NCBI GenBank assembly: GCA_000775715.1
Contig: JRWQ01000017.1
Span: 118,149-182,148 of the forward strand
DNA length: 64,000 nt
Source of the DNA: Vibrio tubiashii
GTDB lineage: Bacteria; Pseudomonadota; Gammaproteobacteria; Enterobacterales; Vibrionaceae
Direction of reading: 5' to 3'
In this document: piece by piece, positions 17,083 to 28,557 of the stretch
Layout: each line of letters opens with the position of its first letter
How positions within the stretch are numbered: position 1 is the stretch's first letter
Made by a program: the position numbers and the translations under genes
Notes under the pieces: model-generated
The model's database searches: none
Seen by the model: the letters and a program-made list of their open reading frames with translations, nothing else
What the model was told of the DNA's origin: nothing

Positions 17083-19001
17083 TGGCTGTTGAACTCCTGT
17101 TCCATACTCTCTAGCTCTTCCTGTAGAGCCATCCATTCCATTTCCACATTTTCAAGCTCACTTTTACTGTTGGCCTGAATCGCTAGCACTTCGTTAAGTT
17201 TAGCTTTATTTTCGGCTTCATAAAGTGAGTTGTCTGATAATTGAGCTTCTGCTTCCGCAAGCTTAGCGCCCAACTTATCCATTTTCTCTTCAAGTTTTGT
17301 CAGGTTCTTGCGAATTGGTGCGGTTAGTTTACGGAACTCCGCTTCACGACGCTTCTGCTCTTTTTTCGCCGCAGCACTGTTTTCGGTGCTTTTCTCTGGT
17401 TGTTGAGCTTGTGCCTCTTTTCGCTCGGCCTTTTGTTGTTCGGTCAGCCACTTGTAGTAATCATTTAAGTCACCATCAAATGGCGCCACTTGGCGATCGT
17501 GAACCAGGTATAAGTCATCCGTGGTGGCACGCAGTAAGTAGCGGTCGTGGGAAACAATCACCATTGCACCTTCGAAGGTTTGCAGTGCCATGGTCAGCGC
17601 TTGACGCATATCCAGGTCAAGGTGGTTGGTTGGTTCGTCGAGTAGTAGCAGGTTAGGCTTTTGCCATACGACCAAAGCCAAGACTAAACGCGCTTTCTCA
17701 CCCCCCGAAAACGGTGCGACTTTTTCTAGTGCTTTGTCTCCTTGGAAGCCAAAACTACCTAGATAGTTACGCAGCTCAAGTTCATTCTTGTCTGGCGCTA
17801 TCTGCATCATGTGCTGTAGTGGCGTCTCTTCTGGGTGCAGTGTTTCTAATTGGTGCTGAGCAAAGTAACCAATTTTAACGCCTTGCGAATAGGTTAGGTC
17901 ACCACCTTGAGGTTTTAGCTCACGAGACAACAGCTTGATAAGGGTAGATTTACCTGCGCCATTGCGCCCAAGCAGACCGATACGGCTGCCCGGTACTAGG
18001 TTTAGGCGGATCTTTTCCAGAATGAGGTTGTCACCGTACCCTGCTGACACCTCATCCATCATGATGATTGGGTTTGGTAGAGCATCCGGCTCTCTAAACT
18101 GAAAGCTGAACGGGTTATCAAGCTGGGCAGGAAGAACTCGCTCCATACGCTCTAGGGCTTTAATTCGGCTCTGCGCTTGGCGAGCTTTTGAAGCTTTATA
18201 GCGGAAGCGGTCGATGTAACTTTGCATATGTGACATTTGCTTCTGCTGTTTCTCATACTGAGCTTGTTGCAGAATTAGCTTTTGTGCGCGCTGTTCTTCA
18301 AACGACGAGTAGTTACCGGTGTACTCATTGAGCTGTTGATTCTCTACATGAATCACACGACTCACAATTGGGTCAAGAAAATCTCGGTCGTGCGAGATAA
18401 GCACTAGTGTGCCCGGGTAGTTTTGTAACCAACGTTCTAGCCACATTACCGCATCTAGGTCCAAGTGGTTGGTTGGCTCATCGAGTAGCAAAAGATCAGA
18501 GCGGCAAAGCAGGGCCTGAGCAAGGTTAAGGCGCATACGCCAACCCCCAGAGAACTGAGTTAGATTCCAACTCATCTGTTCTTGGCTAAAACCTAAGCCA
18601 TCAAGCAGCTCAGCTGCGCGAGCGCGAATGCTGTAACCACCGATAGTTTCGATCTTACCGTGGATTTCTGCGACTAAGGTGCCGTTATCTTGCTGTTCGG
18701 CGGTCGCTAAATCTGCTTCTAAACCACGATATTCGCGGTCACCATCAATGACGTACTCGATAGCACTTCTCTCTAGTGCCGGAGTTTCTTGTGCGACCCA
18801 AGCCAACTCCCAATGAGCAGGCTTACTAAAGTTACCCGCATCAATAGAGAGTTCGTCCTTAATTAAGGCGAAGAGAGTGGATTTTCCGCAGCCGTTTTTA
18901 CCAACAAGGCCGACTTTGTCGCCCGGGTGGATGGTTGCAGAGGCTTGTTCTAGCAGTGGTTTTCCACCGCGAAGAAGCTGAATGCCAGAGAAGGTAATCA
19001 T
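17079..19001 (-). CDS. yheS: ABC-F family ATPase YheS
   Basis: This is an ABC-F protein of 640 residues with two ATPase domains and no membrane segment. Walker A motifs are GLVGKNGCGKST and GLLGRNGAGKST; signatures are LTQFSGGWRMRL and VAPFSGGEKARL; both Walker B motifs read LLLLDEPTNHLDLD. The linker between the domains (about 235-290) is rich in Gln, Lys and Arg, and the C-terminal tail from about 535 is a charged coiled coil. ABC-F proteins act on the ribosome; E. coli YheS has been linked to rescue of stalled translation. Divergent kefG starts 158 bases away. Confidence 0.95.
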   Translation of the reverse strand: MITFSGIQLLRGGKPLLEQASATIHPGDKVGLVGKNGCGKSTLFALIKDELSIDAGNFSKPAHWELAWVAQETPALERSAIEYVIDGDREYRGLEADLATAEQQDNGTLVAEIHGKIETIGGYSIRARAAELLDGLGFSQEQMSWNLTQFSGGWRMRLNLAQALLCRSDLLLLDEPTNHLDLDAVMWLERWLQNYPGTLVLISHDRDFLDPIVSRVIHVENQQLNEYTGNYSSFEEQRAQKLILQQAQYEKQQKQMSHMQSYIDRFRYKASKARQAQSRIKALERMERVLPAQLDNPFSFQFREPDALPNPIIMMDEVSAGYGDNLILEKIRLNLVPGSRIGLLGRNGAGKSTLIKLLSRELKPQGGDLTYSQGVKIGYFAQHQLETLHPEETPLQHMMQIAPDKNELELRNYLGSFGFQGDKALEKVAPFSGGEKARLVLALVVWQKPNLLLLDEPTNHLDLDMRQALTMALQTFEGAMVIVSHDRYLLRATTDDLYLVHDRQVAPFDGDLNDYYKWLTEQQKAERKEAQAQQPEKSTENSAAAKKEQKRREAEFRKLTAPIRKNLTKLEEKMDKLGAKLAEAEAQLSDNSLYEAENKAKLNEVLAIQANSKSELENVEMEWMALQEELESMEQEFNSQ

Positions 19002-19159
19002 AATCTTTTGCTTTGTCTTTGCTCGTATTGCGACGAATAGTAGGGTACTTAACGGGTTATGTCGATCATTGCGTTATTGCCACTAACAACGTATAACAAA
19101 CTGATAACCATAAACGACATTAAAAACCGAATAATTACAAAAGGATTGTTGGTCAAGGA

Positions 19160-19747
19160 ATGCAAACTTTACCTTTGAGTAAACCTAAGGTGTTGGTGTT
19201 GTACGCCCACCCTGAGTCACAGAGCTCTGTGGCGAATCAAATGATGATCAAGAAAATCGAGTCGCTTGATCACGTCACGGTGCACGATCTCTACGCTCAC
19301 TATCCTGATTTCTTTATTGATGTTGCTGTCGAGCAAGCTCTGCTTGAAGCTCATGATGTGATCGTATTTCATCACCCTCTCTATATGTACTCTTGTCCTG
19401 CACTGCTGAAAGAGTGGTTTGATCGCGTGTTAGGCAAAGGCTTTGCCTATGGAAAAGGTGAAGCACTGAAAGGGAAATACTGGCGTAGCGTCATCACTAC
19501 TGGAGGTAAAAAGGAAGCGTTTGGTCGCACTGGCTACAACCGCTATCCGTTGGATGAGATCTTACAACCGTTTGAATTGACTGCTGCACTGTGTCAGATG
19601 GAGTGGATTGAGCCTCTGGTGCTCTACTGGGCGCGTAACGTGAGTGAGATGGAGCGCTATCAACATGCTGAAGCTTATCGTCAATGGCTGAATGATCCTT
19701 TGCTTACCTATACTGAACAGGTAGTAGGGGGTAGTAATGGCACTTGA
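19160..19747 (+). CDS. kefG: KefG-type NAD(P)H oxidoreductase, KefB ancillary protein
   Basis: This flavodoxin-fold quinone-reductase-like protein (195 residues) has [45 protein letters not shown] and [17 protein letters not shown]. KefG binds the potassium efflux channel KefB and is needed for its full activity during electrophile stress. The stop overlaps the kefB start by 11 bases, so the two are translationally coupled. Close to the ATG is AAGGA; another AAAGGA lies about 20 bases upstream. Confidence 0.93.
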   Translation: MQTLPLSKPKVLVLYAHPESQSSVANQMMIKKIESLDHVTVHDLYAHYPDFFIDVAVEQALLEAHDVIVFHHPLYMYSCPALLKEWFDRVLGKGFAYGKGEALKGKYWRSVITTGGKKEAFGRTGYNRYPLDEILQPFELTAALCQMEWIEPLVLYWARNVSEMERYQHAEAYRQWLNDPLLTYTEQVVGGSNGT

Positions 19748-21533
19748 AAGTGATTTTCTCAACAGCAGTGTGATCTTTTTAACCGCGGCCGTTGTTGCTG
19801 TGCCATTAGCTCAGCGCTTGGGGCTTGGGTCGGTGCTCGGATACTTGCTTGCGGGTGTGGCGATTGGTCCTTGGGGCCTGGGTTTAATCCGCGATGTCGA
19901 AGCGATCCTTCACTTTGCTGAATTTGGCGTGGTGCTGCTGCTATTTTTGATTGGCTTAGAGCTAAATCCGAAGAAGTTATTGCAGATGAAAGGGCCGATA
20001 CTCGGACTCGGTGGCGCTCAAGTGATTATTACTACCTTGGTCTTGGCGAGTATAGCCTCTGTTTTTGGGGCGACATGGCAAACCAGTTTAGTGATTGGTA
20101 TGGGCTTAGCCCTCTCATCTACAGCCATTGCTCTACGCGTGATTGAAGAGCAGGGGCTCGCAGGCGGTGAAACCGGGCAATCGGGTTTTGCAGTTCTGCT
20201 ATTTCAAGATATCGCTGTTATTCCCATGTTAGCTATTCTTCCGATACTGGCGGGGAACACGGCAGGTAATTGGTTCGATGCGCTATGGATGTTAGCTGGC
20301 GTCGCTGGGCTGCTAGTCGGCGGTCACTTTTTATTAAGGCCACTGTTTCGCTACGTAGTACTAAGTGGTGTTCGAGAGCTATTTACTGTTGCGGCGCTGC
20401 TACTTGTTATTGGTATTGCGCTGTTAATGAAGCAGCTTGGGTTGTCTATGGCGCTAGGTACTTTCCTCGCTGGAGTAATATTAGCTGAGAGTGAATATCG
20501 TCATGAACTAGAGATCGCCATCGAGCCATTTAAAGGGTTGCTATTAGGGCTATTCTTTATTGCAGTAGGGATGGCGGTTAACCTTGGTTTGCTTGCTTTG
20601 CAGCCGTTAGCGGTGCTGTCCGCTGTGGTTGGTTTGGTGGTGATAAAAGGGCTGATTCTTTATTTCCTAGCCCGACTTGCAGGTAGCCGAGCCAAATCAC
20701 GTAGCAAAATGGCGGCGATTTTAAGCCAAGGTGGTGAGTTTGCTTTCGTTATTTTTACCGCAGCTTCTAGTGAAGGATTATTAAGCCAGCCTGAAACATC
20801 ATTCTTACTGGTTGTGGTTAGCTTGTCTATGGTCACCACGCCTTTACTGCTGATGGCGCAGAACAAATGGTATGCGCGCGGACTAAACAGTGAATCGGTT
20901 GACGCGTTGAAAAGTGATGTTGTTAATAAGCAGCCACGAGTCATCATCGCGGGCTTTGGTCGTTTTGGTCAGATCATTGGTCGCTTAATGTATGCGAATA
21001 AAATTAAAGTCACCGTACTTGAAAGCGATGCTAGCCAGATCAAATTGCTGCGTAAGTATGGCTACAAGGTTTTCTATGGTGATGCAACTCAGCTCGATCT
21101 GCTTAGAGCCGCAGGCGCCGATAAAGCTGAAGCTATGATTATCTGTACCGACTCACCAGATGAGATTATGAAAATTATCGAGCTGTGTCAGACTCACTTC
21201 CCTGACCTTAAACTGCTTGCTCGAGCAAGAAGTCGCGTAGAGGCTTACCAACTGCTGAGTCATGGTGTCGATAACTACTCAAGAGAAACTTTCTTAGGGG
21301 CGCTCGATCTTGGCCGCCAAGCTCTAGTTAATTTGGGCATGCACCCATATCAAGCAAAACGCGCTGAGGCGCATTTTAGAAAGCTCGATAATGCTATGCT
21401 CAAAGAGTTGCTCCCTCAGCACAATGATGACAAGCAATTGGCCCAAAGAGCCAAAGAGGCCCGTAAAGAACTGGAAGAGATTTTTGGTCGAGAGCTAGAG
21501 AGCGATCAGCAAGCCAAAAACTTCTGGGAATAA
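19737..21533 (+). CDS. kefB: Glutathione-regulated K+ efflux system KefB
   Basis: KefB is an inner-membrane K+/H+ antiporter gated by glutathione adducts, which acidifies the cytoplasm to protect against electrophiles. The 598 residues comprise an N-terminal CPA2 exchanger domain of about 12-13 segments (to about 380) with [14 protein letters not shown] and [15 protein letters not shown] TrkA-N/RCK domain follows, starting at [14 protein letters not shown]. The charged C-terminal tail is [12 protein letters not shown]. The start overlaps kefG. yheV follows closely, as in E. coli. Confidence 0.95.
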   Translation: MALESDFLNSSVIFLTAAVVAVPLAQRLGLGSVLGYLLAGVAIGPWGLGLIRDVEAILHFAEFGVVLLLFLIGLELNPKKLLQMKGPILGLGGAQVIITTLVLASIASVFGATWQTSLVIGMGLALSSTAIALRVIEEQGLAGGETGQSGFAVLLFQDIAVIPMLAILPILAGNTAGNWFDALWMLAGVAGLLVGGHFLLRPLFRYVVLSGVRELFTVAALLLVIGIALLMKQLGLSMALGTFLAGVILAESEYRHELEIAIEPFKGLLLGLFFIAVGMAVNLGLLALQPLAVLSAVVGLVVIKGLILYFLARLAGSRAKSRSKMAAILSQGGEFAFVIFTAASSEGLLSQPETSFLLVVVSLSMVTTPLLLMAQNKWYARGLNSESVDALKSDVVNKQPRVIIAGFGRFGQIIGRLMYANKIKVTVLESDASQIKLLRKYGYKVFYGDATQLDLLRAAGADKAEAMIICTDSPDEIMKIIELCQTHFPDLKLLARARSRVEAYQLLSHGVDNYSRETFLGALDLGRQALVNLGMHPYQAKRAEAHFRKLDNAMLKELLPQHNDDKQLAQRAKEARKELEEIFGRELESDQQAKNFWE

Positions 21534-21568
21534 TCTAGGTCAGTAGACCCCAATAACTGAGTTGTATA

Positions 21569-21763
21569 ATGAAAAAGAGATTTATCGCAGGAGCCAGTTG
21601 CCCTAAGTGTTCCGCTCAAGACACTTTGCGCTGGTGGATAGAAAACAATATAGAGTTGGTTGAATGTGTTGAGTGTGGACATCAAGATCAGCGAACGCCG
21701 CAATCTGTAGATACCAGTGAACACAACGGTCAAGAAATGATCGGTATTTTTAGGCCAGATTGA
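21569..21763 (+). CDS. yheV: YheV family putative zinc-ribbon protein
   Basis: This 64-residue protein has two Cys pairs, CPKC (12-15) and CVEC (33-36), spaced like a zinc ribbon, with the YheV-typical core DTLRWWIENNIELVECVECGH. Function is unknown. It lies 35 bases after kefB and probably belongs to the kefG-kefB operon. Confidence 0.92.
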   Translation: MKKRFIAGASCPKCSAQDTLRWWIENNIELVECVECGHQDQRTPQSVDTSEHNGQEMIGIFRPD

Positions 21764-21811
21764 TTGTGTTTCTTTAAATGATCCCCATAATACCCCGGTA
21801 GAAAGTTTATA

Positions 21812-21833
21812 GATCTTAGTTTGGGCTAAGATC
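21812..21833. other. Hairpin between yheV and slyD
   Basis: GATCTTAG/CTAAGATC around TTTGGG, ending 22 bases before the slyD ATG. The T-run is poor (CTTTAT), so it may be a weak terminator for the kef operon or a slyD leader structure. Confidence 0.45.
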
Positions 21834-21855
21834 CTTTATCCTCCTTGGAGCCAAT

Positions 21856-22431
21856 ATGAAAATTGAAAAGAACGTAGTTGTAAGTCTTGCTTACCAAGTG
21901 AAGTTAGAAGATGGCGCTGTTGTAGACCAATCAACAGCTGAAGCGCCTCTGGATTACCTACATGGCAACAACAATCTAATCACTGGTCTTGAAACAGCGT
22001 TAGAAGGCAAAGAAGCAGGTGCTAAGTTCTCTGTGACAGTTTCTCCTGAGGAAGCGTACGGCGAGCACAGCGATGCTCTTGTTCAGCGCGTTCCAGCAGA
22101 CGTGTTCCAAGGTGTTGATGAGATCGTTGTCGGTATGCGCTTTCTAGCGGATACTGACCAAGGTCCAATCCCTGTAGAAGTAACCGAAGTTGATGGTGAT
22201 GAAGTGGTTGTTGATGGTAACCACATGCTTGCTGGTCAAACTCTAACTTTCGATGTTGAAGTTGTAGCGGTACGTGAAGCAACAGCAGAAGAAGTTGAGC
22301 ATGGCCATGTCCACCAAGCTGGTGGCTGTGGTCACGACCACGATCATGAAGGTGGCTGTTGTGGTGGCGAAGGTCACGGTGAAGAGAAGAAAGAGGGTTG
22401 CTGCGGTGGCGGTGGCTGCGGTTCGCACTAA
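21856..22431 (+). CDS. slyD: SlyD FKBP-type peptidyl-prolyl isomerase and metallochaperone
   Basis: The 191-residue protein has an FKBP core split by the IF chaperone domain (about 66-130) and a long metal-binding tail from about 149. The tail carries clusters such as HGHVHQAGGCGHDHDHEGGCC and ends CCGGGGCGSH. SlyD isomerises proline bonds, acts as a chaperone and delivers nickel to hydrogenase maturation in E. coli. CTCCTTGGAGCC precedes the ATG. Synteny with yheV and kefB matches enteric bacteria, although slyX is not seen here. Confidence 0.96.
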   Translation: MKIEKNVVVSLAYQVKLEDGAVVDQSTAEAPLDYLHGNNNLITGLETALEGKEAGAKFSVTVSPEEAYGEHSDALVQRVPADVFQGVDEIVVGMRFLADTDQGPIPVEVTEVDGDEVVVDGNHMLAGQTLTFDVEVVAVREATAEEVEHGHVHQAGGCGHDHDHEGGCCGGEGHGEEKKEGCCGGGGCGSH

Positions 22432-22453
22432 CTTGCTTACCAACTAGATTTTG

Positions 22454-22489
22454 AAGGGCGTTTCCCGCTGTACGGGCAACGCCTTTTTT
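22454..22489 (+). terminator. Intrinsic terminator after slyD
   Basis: AAGGGCGTTTCCCG pairs with CGGGCAACGCCTT around CTGTA, followed by TTTTT. Confidence 0.88.
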
Positions 22490-22530
22490 GTTATTCAATG
22501 AGTAGTAATTTACAGTTTGGAGCCTCTTCG

Positions 22531-23472
22531 ATGACTCAACCTTTCTCTATTGCCATTCACGGCGGTGCAGGAACTATCTTACGTGAACAAATGGGCGACG
22601 CTTTAAAGGCTTCGATACTGGCAGATCTAAAAACGTCAGTACGCGCTGGGCATCAGATATTAGTCGAAGGCGGTGATGCTCTCGATGCCGCCGTTGCTGC
22701 GGTAAAGGTGTTGGAAGATTCCCCTAACTTCAATGCAGGTAAAGGGTCGGTATTGACCAACAAAGAGATGGTTGAGATGGATGCCTCTGTAATGCATGGC
22801 AAAGCTAAGCAAGCGGGGGCGGTGGCAGGTGTTAGACATATTAAGAACCCGATCGAGCTAGCACGTGATGTGATGAATAAAAGTGCCCATGTAATGCTGA
22901 TTGGTGAAGGCGCGGAAGAGTTTGCCTTTGAGCATGGCTATGACTACATCGAGCAAGACTACTTTTTTACTGACCGCAGATATGAACAACTGTTATCGAT
23001 GAAAGAGAAAGGGCTATTTGCGTTATCGGAGTCCAAGTACCCCGATGATAAGAAATTCGGCACAGTGGGTGCGGTCGCGTTAGACCAACATGGCAATTTG
23101 GCGGCAGCCACGAGTACTGGTGGGGTGACCAACAAGAAGTATGGTCGAGTGGGTGATTCTGCAATTGTTGGCGCAGGTACTTATGCCGAAAATGGCAATG
23201 TTGCTGTGTCGACCACTGGCATGGGCGAGTTCTTTATTCGTCAAACAGTGGCGAGCGATGTGGCGGCGAGAATGCGCTATTTGAATGAAGAACTGCACAC
23301 TGCCTGCGAGGCCATTATTCAAGGGGAGTTAAAACAGATGGGAGGAGAAGGTGGATTAATTGCTGTTGATGGGCAGGGAAATCTACATTTTGCGATGAAC
23401 AGCACAGGCATGTATCGGGCAGGAATCGATGTTAATGGTGAGTTTAGTGTCAAAATCTACGCTGATGAGTAG
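22531..23472 (+). CDS. iaaA: Isoaspartyl peptidase / type III L-asparaginase (Ntn hydrolase)
   Basis: This family cuts itself before a threonine that then serves as the N-terminal nucleophile; here that is Thr178 in GTVGAVA. The N-terminal block AIHGGAGTI and the loop NFNAGKGSVLTNKEMVEMDASVM are typical, and GNLAAATSTGG and GAGTYAENGNVAVSTTGMGE complete the active site. The enzyme removes isoaspartyl residues from dipeptides and hydrolyses asparagine. The frame opens at 22498, but TTTGGAGCC before the ATG at 22531 and the family N terminus favour 313 residues. It has its own transcription unit after the slyD terminator. Confidence 0.92.
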   Translation: MTQPFSIAIHGGAGTILREQMGDALKASILADLKTSVRAGHQILVEGGDALDAAVAAVKVLEDSPNFNAGKGSVLTNKEMVEMDASVMHGKAKQAGAVAGVRHIKNPIELARDVMNKSAHVMLIGEGAEEFAFEHGYDYIEQDYFFTDRRYEQLLSMKEKGLFALSESKYPDDKKFGTVGAVALDQHGNLAAATSTGGVTNKKYGRVGDSAIVGAGTYAENGNVAVSTTGMGEFFIRQTVASDVAARMRYLNEELHTACEAIIQGELKQMGGEGGLIAVDGQGNLHFAMNSTGMYRAGIDVNGEFSVKIYADE

Positions 23473-23493
23473 TTGGTGCGCGTCTATCTATCG

Positions 23494-23523
23494 CTGAAGC
23501 AGAGGTTAAGTCGCTGATATAAT
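23494..23523 (+). promoter_or_regulatory. Candidate promoter of purA
   Basis: CTGAAG, 18 bases, then a perfect TATAAT at 23518-23523. A second possible -10, TAGAAT, lies nearer the gene at about 23609. No PurR box was recognised. Confidence 0.38.
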
Positions 23524-23624
23524 TCGCCGTTGTTTTCATTACCCCAATATTTAAGGGGGATTAAGCTACGATGATTAAAAAATGACTGCAAGAAATGTGA
23601 TTCAGTGCTAGAATCCATTTTTAA

Positions 23625-24962
<1,338 letters not shown>

Positions 24963-24984
24963 TTGCTGATTGTTAAATCGTTTT

Positions 24985-25013
24985 AAAAACCGGCATCAAT
25001 TGCCGGTTTTTTT
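24985..25013 (+). terminator. Intrinsic terminator after purA
   Basis: AAAAACCGGCA pairs with TGCCGGTTTTT, followed by more T. Confidence 0.93.
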
Positions 25014-25080
25014 ATAACCAATTTTCCTTGCGATTCTCGTCAGTTACGGCAACAATTTGCCATGTGTCGGCAATTTTGAT

Positions 25081-25107
25081 TAAAGAGTTAGCACTGATTG
25101 CCGATAC
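25081..25107 (+). promoter_or_regulatory. FliA (sigma-28) flagellar promoter of motX
   Basis: TAAAGAGT (25081-25088), exactly 11 bases, then GCCGATAC (25100-25107). This matches the sigma-28 consensus TAAAGTTT-N11-GCCGATAA at 13 of 16 positions, with the key TAAA and GCCGATA intact. Start would be near 25114, about 90 bases before motX, which suits a late flagellar motor gene. Confidence 0.85.
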
Positions 25108-25202
25108 TAGTATCAAGCTTGCCGCGTTTGTCGGCAAATCTGATGTTGATTCGAGCCAAGTGAACTCTACAACATCAATGGTCGAAGTGAAGAGTGCAGA
25201 AC

Positions 25203-25841
25203 ATGAAGCTAATGACATTAGCTGCTTCGATGGTATTGGCGTTTGGTGCCTCACAGGTACAGGCAAATGACTTGTCAGAGATTGGCGAGCCAATACCTAT
25301 ATATACCGAAGCTGAACTAATTAAACTCATTAACAACAACCAACATTTAGAGCGCGTAAAAGCCGATAATTGTCAGCTTGTTGAAGATATTGTGGCTCGT
25401 GCGACTCGAATCAGCTTACCTGCGTATGAGTTTTTATACGGAGATATGTTGGCTTGGGGTGTATGTGTCAATCAAGATGTAGAGCTAGGTCTCTACTATA
25501 TGGAAAATGCTGCTCACCAAGGTTTGCCAGCTGCGTTAGAGCAGATTGGCCGCTACTACTCACGTGGTACTTTGGTTCAGCAAGATAAAGAGCGTGCGAT
25601 ACCATACTTGCGCGAGGCGGCAGCGATGGGCAACTTAAATGCCCGAGTTCACCTTGCCGAGCTACTGCTGCGCGATTATGGAAGTCCGCTCGATTATGAA
25701 GATGCTTACCGATGGTTGTATAACTCGGTTACCGCTGATCAGCGAATGCATAAACGGATCAGTGTGTTGAGGCTGGGCCTTGAAAGGCGAATGCCACAAA
25801 ATATTATCGCTAGAGCGAAAAAACGCGACACGTTCTGGTAG
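25203..25841 (+). CDS. motX: MotX, sodium-driven flagellar motor T-ring protein
   Basis: MotX and MotY form the periplasmic T ring that holds the PomAB stator in the Na+-driven polar flagellar motor of vibrios. The 212-residue precursor has a signal peptide (MKLMTLAASMVLAFGASQVQA), an N-terminal segment IYTEAELIKLI, and Sel1-like repeats between about 80 and 165 (ALEQIGRYYSRGTLVQQDKERAIPYL, ARVHLAELLLRDYGSPLDYEDAYRWL). The two cysteines in NCQLVEDI and WGVCVNQD may pair. The frame starts with a GTG at 25194, but the ATG at 25203 gives a normal signal peptide. Its FliA promoter lies just upstream. Confidence 0.94.
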   Translation: MKLMTLAASMVLAFGASQVQANDLSEIGEPIPIYTEAELIKLINNNQHLERVKADNCQLVEDIVARATRISLPAYEFLYGDMLAWGVCVNQDVELGLYYMENAAHQGLPAALEQIGRYYSRGTLVQQDKERAIPYLREAAAMGNLNARVHLAELLLRDYGSPLDYEDAYRWLYNSVTADQRMHKRISVLRLGLERRMPQNIIARAKKRDTFW

Positions 25842-25882
25842 CGAGCGAAGGCACTTTCTGCACTCAAGCCTAACTCCTAGTC

Positions 25883-25910
25883 CAATGCCCAACTTAAAGG
25901 TTGGGCATTG
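25883..25910 (+). terminator. Hairpin after motX
   Basis: An 11-base-pair stem CAATGCCCAAC/GTTGGGCATTG around TTAAAG. There is no T-run, so termination is uncertain though the position fits. Confidence 0.5.
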
Positions 25911-26077
25911 TCGTCTATACCATGCGCCTATAATTGTTAGGTCGTTTGAAGCAACACCGCTGAGTTAGATGAAATCATATTGAAAAACAGCGAAATTCAA
26001 GCGACTTACCTGTAGCTTATCTCGTGACTCAGATATACTAGTTTTAATTCCCCTTCCTTTGTTAATTAGGCGTGCCT

Positions 26078-28534
26078 ATGTCAGACAATATCCATAACGA
26101 CCCATTTGCAGCTCGTGAATCGGAAAACTACGATAACCCAATCCCTAGTCGAGAGTTCATTCTTGAGTTTTTAAGCCAAGCGGGTGTTCCGATGAACCGC
26201 AACGACCTGTTTGATGCGCTCAAGCTTTCTGGAGAGGAGCATTACGAAGGTTTGCGTCGTAGGCTGCGTGCTATGGAGCGCGATGGTCAGTTAGTCTTCA
26301 CTCGCCGTCAGTGCTATGCCTTGCCTGAAAAGCTAGAAATGATTAAAGGCTACGTAATTGGCCATAAGGATGGTCACGGTTGGGTACGTCCAGAAGGAAG
26401 TGTCGGTAAAGACAACGATATCGTATTACCTCACCACCAGATGAAAAACATCATTCACGGTGACTATGTGTTGGTGCAACCGACTGAAAACTCGAAGCGA
26501 GGCCGTAAGGAGGGACGCCTGGTTCGTGTACTTGAAGAGCGCGCAACGCAAATTGTTGGCCGTTTCTTTATGGAATACGGATACTCCTATGTGGTGCCGG
26601 ACGATTCGCGCATTCATCAAGATATCTTGATCCCGAATGACCTTCGAGCAGGTGCACGCATGGGTAATGTGGTGGTGATTGAAATTACCGATCGTGGTTC
26701 TCGCTCGCGGGGCATGATGGGAAAAGTGATTGAAGTACTTGGTGAAAATATGGCACCAGGAATGGAGACGCAAATCGCCATCCGTACTCACCAGATCCCG
26801 CATGATTGGCCAGAAGCGGTTGACAAGCAAATCGAAGGGCTTGGTGAGGAGGTTCCTGAAGAGGCGAAAGAGGGGCGCGTTGATTTGCGTGACCTGCCAT
26901 TAGTTACTATTGATGGCGAAGACGCGCGAGACTTCGATGATGCGGTATATTGCGAAGCGAAAAAGGGCGGCGGCTGGCGCTTATGGGTCGCCATTGCCGA
27001 TGTGAGCTACTATGTTCGACCTGACAGCGCGTTAGATAAAGAAGCGATTAATCGTGGTAACTCGGTCTATTTCCCATCGCAAGTAGTGCCAATGCTACCG
27101 GAAGTACTGTCGAACGGCTTATGTTCACTCAACCCACAAGTGGACCGATTATGTATGGTGTGTGAGATGACCATCTCTGAGTCAGGTAAACTGTCTGGCT
27201 ACAAACACTATGAAGCTGTGATGAACTCTCATGCTCGCCTAACCTATAACAAGGTGCACGACATCCTTGAAGGCGATGAAGAACTGCGTGAAAGATACCA
27301 ACCAGTGGTTTCGCATCTAGAAGAACTGCATAAAATGTATAAGGTTCTTAAACGTGCGCGTGACCATCGGGGTGCGATTGAGTTTGAGACGGTAGAAACC
27401 AAGTTTATCTTTAACGCTGAGCGTAAGATTGACAGTATCGAACCTGTTGTCCGCAATGATGCGCACAAGATTATTGAAGAGTGTATGATTTTAGCCAATA
27501 TCGCTTCGGCTTCATTGGTAGAGAAAGCAAAAGAGCCGGCGCTGTATCGTATCCACGAATCTCCTGGTGAACTTCGCCTACAAGGCTTTCGCGATTTCCT
27601 CGGTGAGCTTGGCTTACATTTAAATGGTGGTCTAGAACCTTCACCAACTGACTACGCAGATCTGGTTAAACAAATCGGTGAGCGAGCGGATAAAGAGCTG
27701 ATTCAAACCATGCTGCTGCGCTCTATGAAGCAAGCGGTTTACAACGCAGACAACTGTGGTCACTTTGGTTTGGCACTTAAGCGTTATGCTCACTTTACTT
27801 CGCCTATTCGTCGTTACCCAGATTTGCTGTTGCATCGTGCGATTAAGTATCTCATTGCCAAAGAGAATGGTACCGTGAGAGACCAATGGACTCCAACGGG
27901 AGGTTACCATTACTCATTTGATGACATGGACTTCTATGGTGAGCAGTGTTCGATGACCGAGCGCCGAGCAGATGACGCGACTCGCGAAGTGTCTGATTGG
28001 CTCAAGTGTGAATATATGCAAGACCACGTTGGCGAAGAGCTAGAAGGGGTGATTGCCAATGTCACTGGTTTTGGTTTCTTCGTTCGCTTAAGTGATCTGC
28101 ATATTGATGGCCTGGTACATATTTCAGCGCTGGCCAACGACTACTATCAATTTGATCCAATCGGTCAACGACTTATTGGCGAGAGCTTTGGTGCAATCTA
28201 CCGTTTAGGCGACGCAGTTAAAGTAAAAGTCCTTTCGGTGAACCTCGATGATCGTCAAATTGACTTTGAATTAGTCGAAACAAGTCGTAAGCTACGCGGC
28301 GAAGGAAAGACGGCGAAGAAACGTGCCGCAGAGGCAAAGAGAAAAGCCAAAGAGAAAAAACGTGCAGCGACCAAAGGCGGTACAGGGCGCAAAGCAAGCC
28401 CTGATGTCGAACCGACTAAACGTCCGGAGCGTTCAGAGTCGAAAGGCAAGAAGCCTAAAGTGACCAAGGCGCGTAAGAAGAAGCCTGGCACCAATGCGAA
28501 GAAAACTAAGCGTAGTAAGAAAGCGCCGCAGTAA
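26078..28534 (+). CDS. rnr: Ribonuclease R
   Basis: RNase R is a 3'-to-5' exoribonuclease that degrades structured RNA and works with SmpB/tmRNA. The 818 residues have a winged-helix N terminus (about 20-85), cold-shock-type OB domains, the RNB catalytic domain with [14 protein letters not shown] (acidic Mg2+ ligands) and [16 protein letters not shown]. An S1 domain follows ([27 protein letters not shown]), then a long Lys/Arg-rich tail from about 750. The frame opens at a GTG at 26072; the ATG at 26078 has AGG at the better distance. nsrR, which precedes rnr in E. coli, is absent here; motX stands in its place. Confidence 0.97.
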   Translation: MSDNIHNDPFAARESENYDNPIPSREFILEFLSQAGVPMNRNDLFDALKLSGEEHYEGLRRRLRAMERDGQLVFTRRQCYALPEKLEMIKGYVIGHKDGHGWVRPEGSVGKDNDIVLPHHQMKNIIHGDYVLVQPTENSKRGRKEGRLVRVLEERATQIVGRFFMEYGYSYVVPDDSRIHQDILIPNDLRAGARMGNVVVIEITDRGSRSRGMMGKVIEVLGENMAPGMETQIAIRTHQIPHDWPEAVDKQIEGLGEEVPEEAKEGRVDLRDLPLVTIDGEDARDFDDAVYCEAKKGGGWRLWVAIADVSYYVRPDSALDKEAINRGNSVYFPSQVVPMLPEVLSNGLCSLNPQVDRLCMVCEMTISESGKLSGYKHYEAVMNSHARLTYNKVHDILEGDEELRERYQPVVSHLEELHKMYKVLKRARDHRGAIEFETVETKFIFNAERKIDSIEPVVRNDAHKIIEECMILANIASASLVEKAKEPALYRIHESPGELRLQGFRDFLGELGLHLNGGLEPSPTDYADLVKQIGERADKELIQTMLLRSMKQAVYNADNCGHFGLALKRYAHFTSPIRRYPDLLLHRAIKYLIAKENGTVRDQWTPTGGYHYSFDDMDFYGEQCSMTERRADDATREVSDWLKCEYMQDHVGEELEGVIANVTGFGFFVRLSDLHIDGLVHISALANDYYQFDPIGQRLIGESFGAIYRLGDAVKVKVLSVNLDDRQIDFELVETSRKLRGEGKTAKKRAAEAKRKAKEKKRAATKGGTGRKASPDVEPTKRPERSESKGKKPKVTKARKKKPGTNAKKTKRSKKAPQ

Positions 28535-28557
28535 GAAATAACCCAACAGGTTTTAAA

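Noticed and set aside
22022..22498. 158-residue minus-strand frame rich in His and Leu
   Set aside because: It is the antisense of slyD; the His/Leu pattern reflects SlyD codons, and there is no ribosome binding site.
26426..26830. 134-residue minus-strand frame inside rnr
   Set aside because: Lies fully within a conserved enzyme gene and resembles no family.
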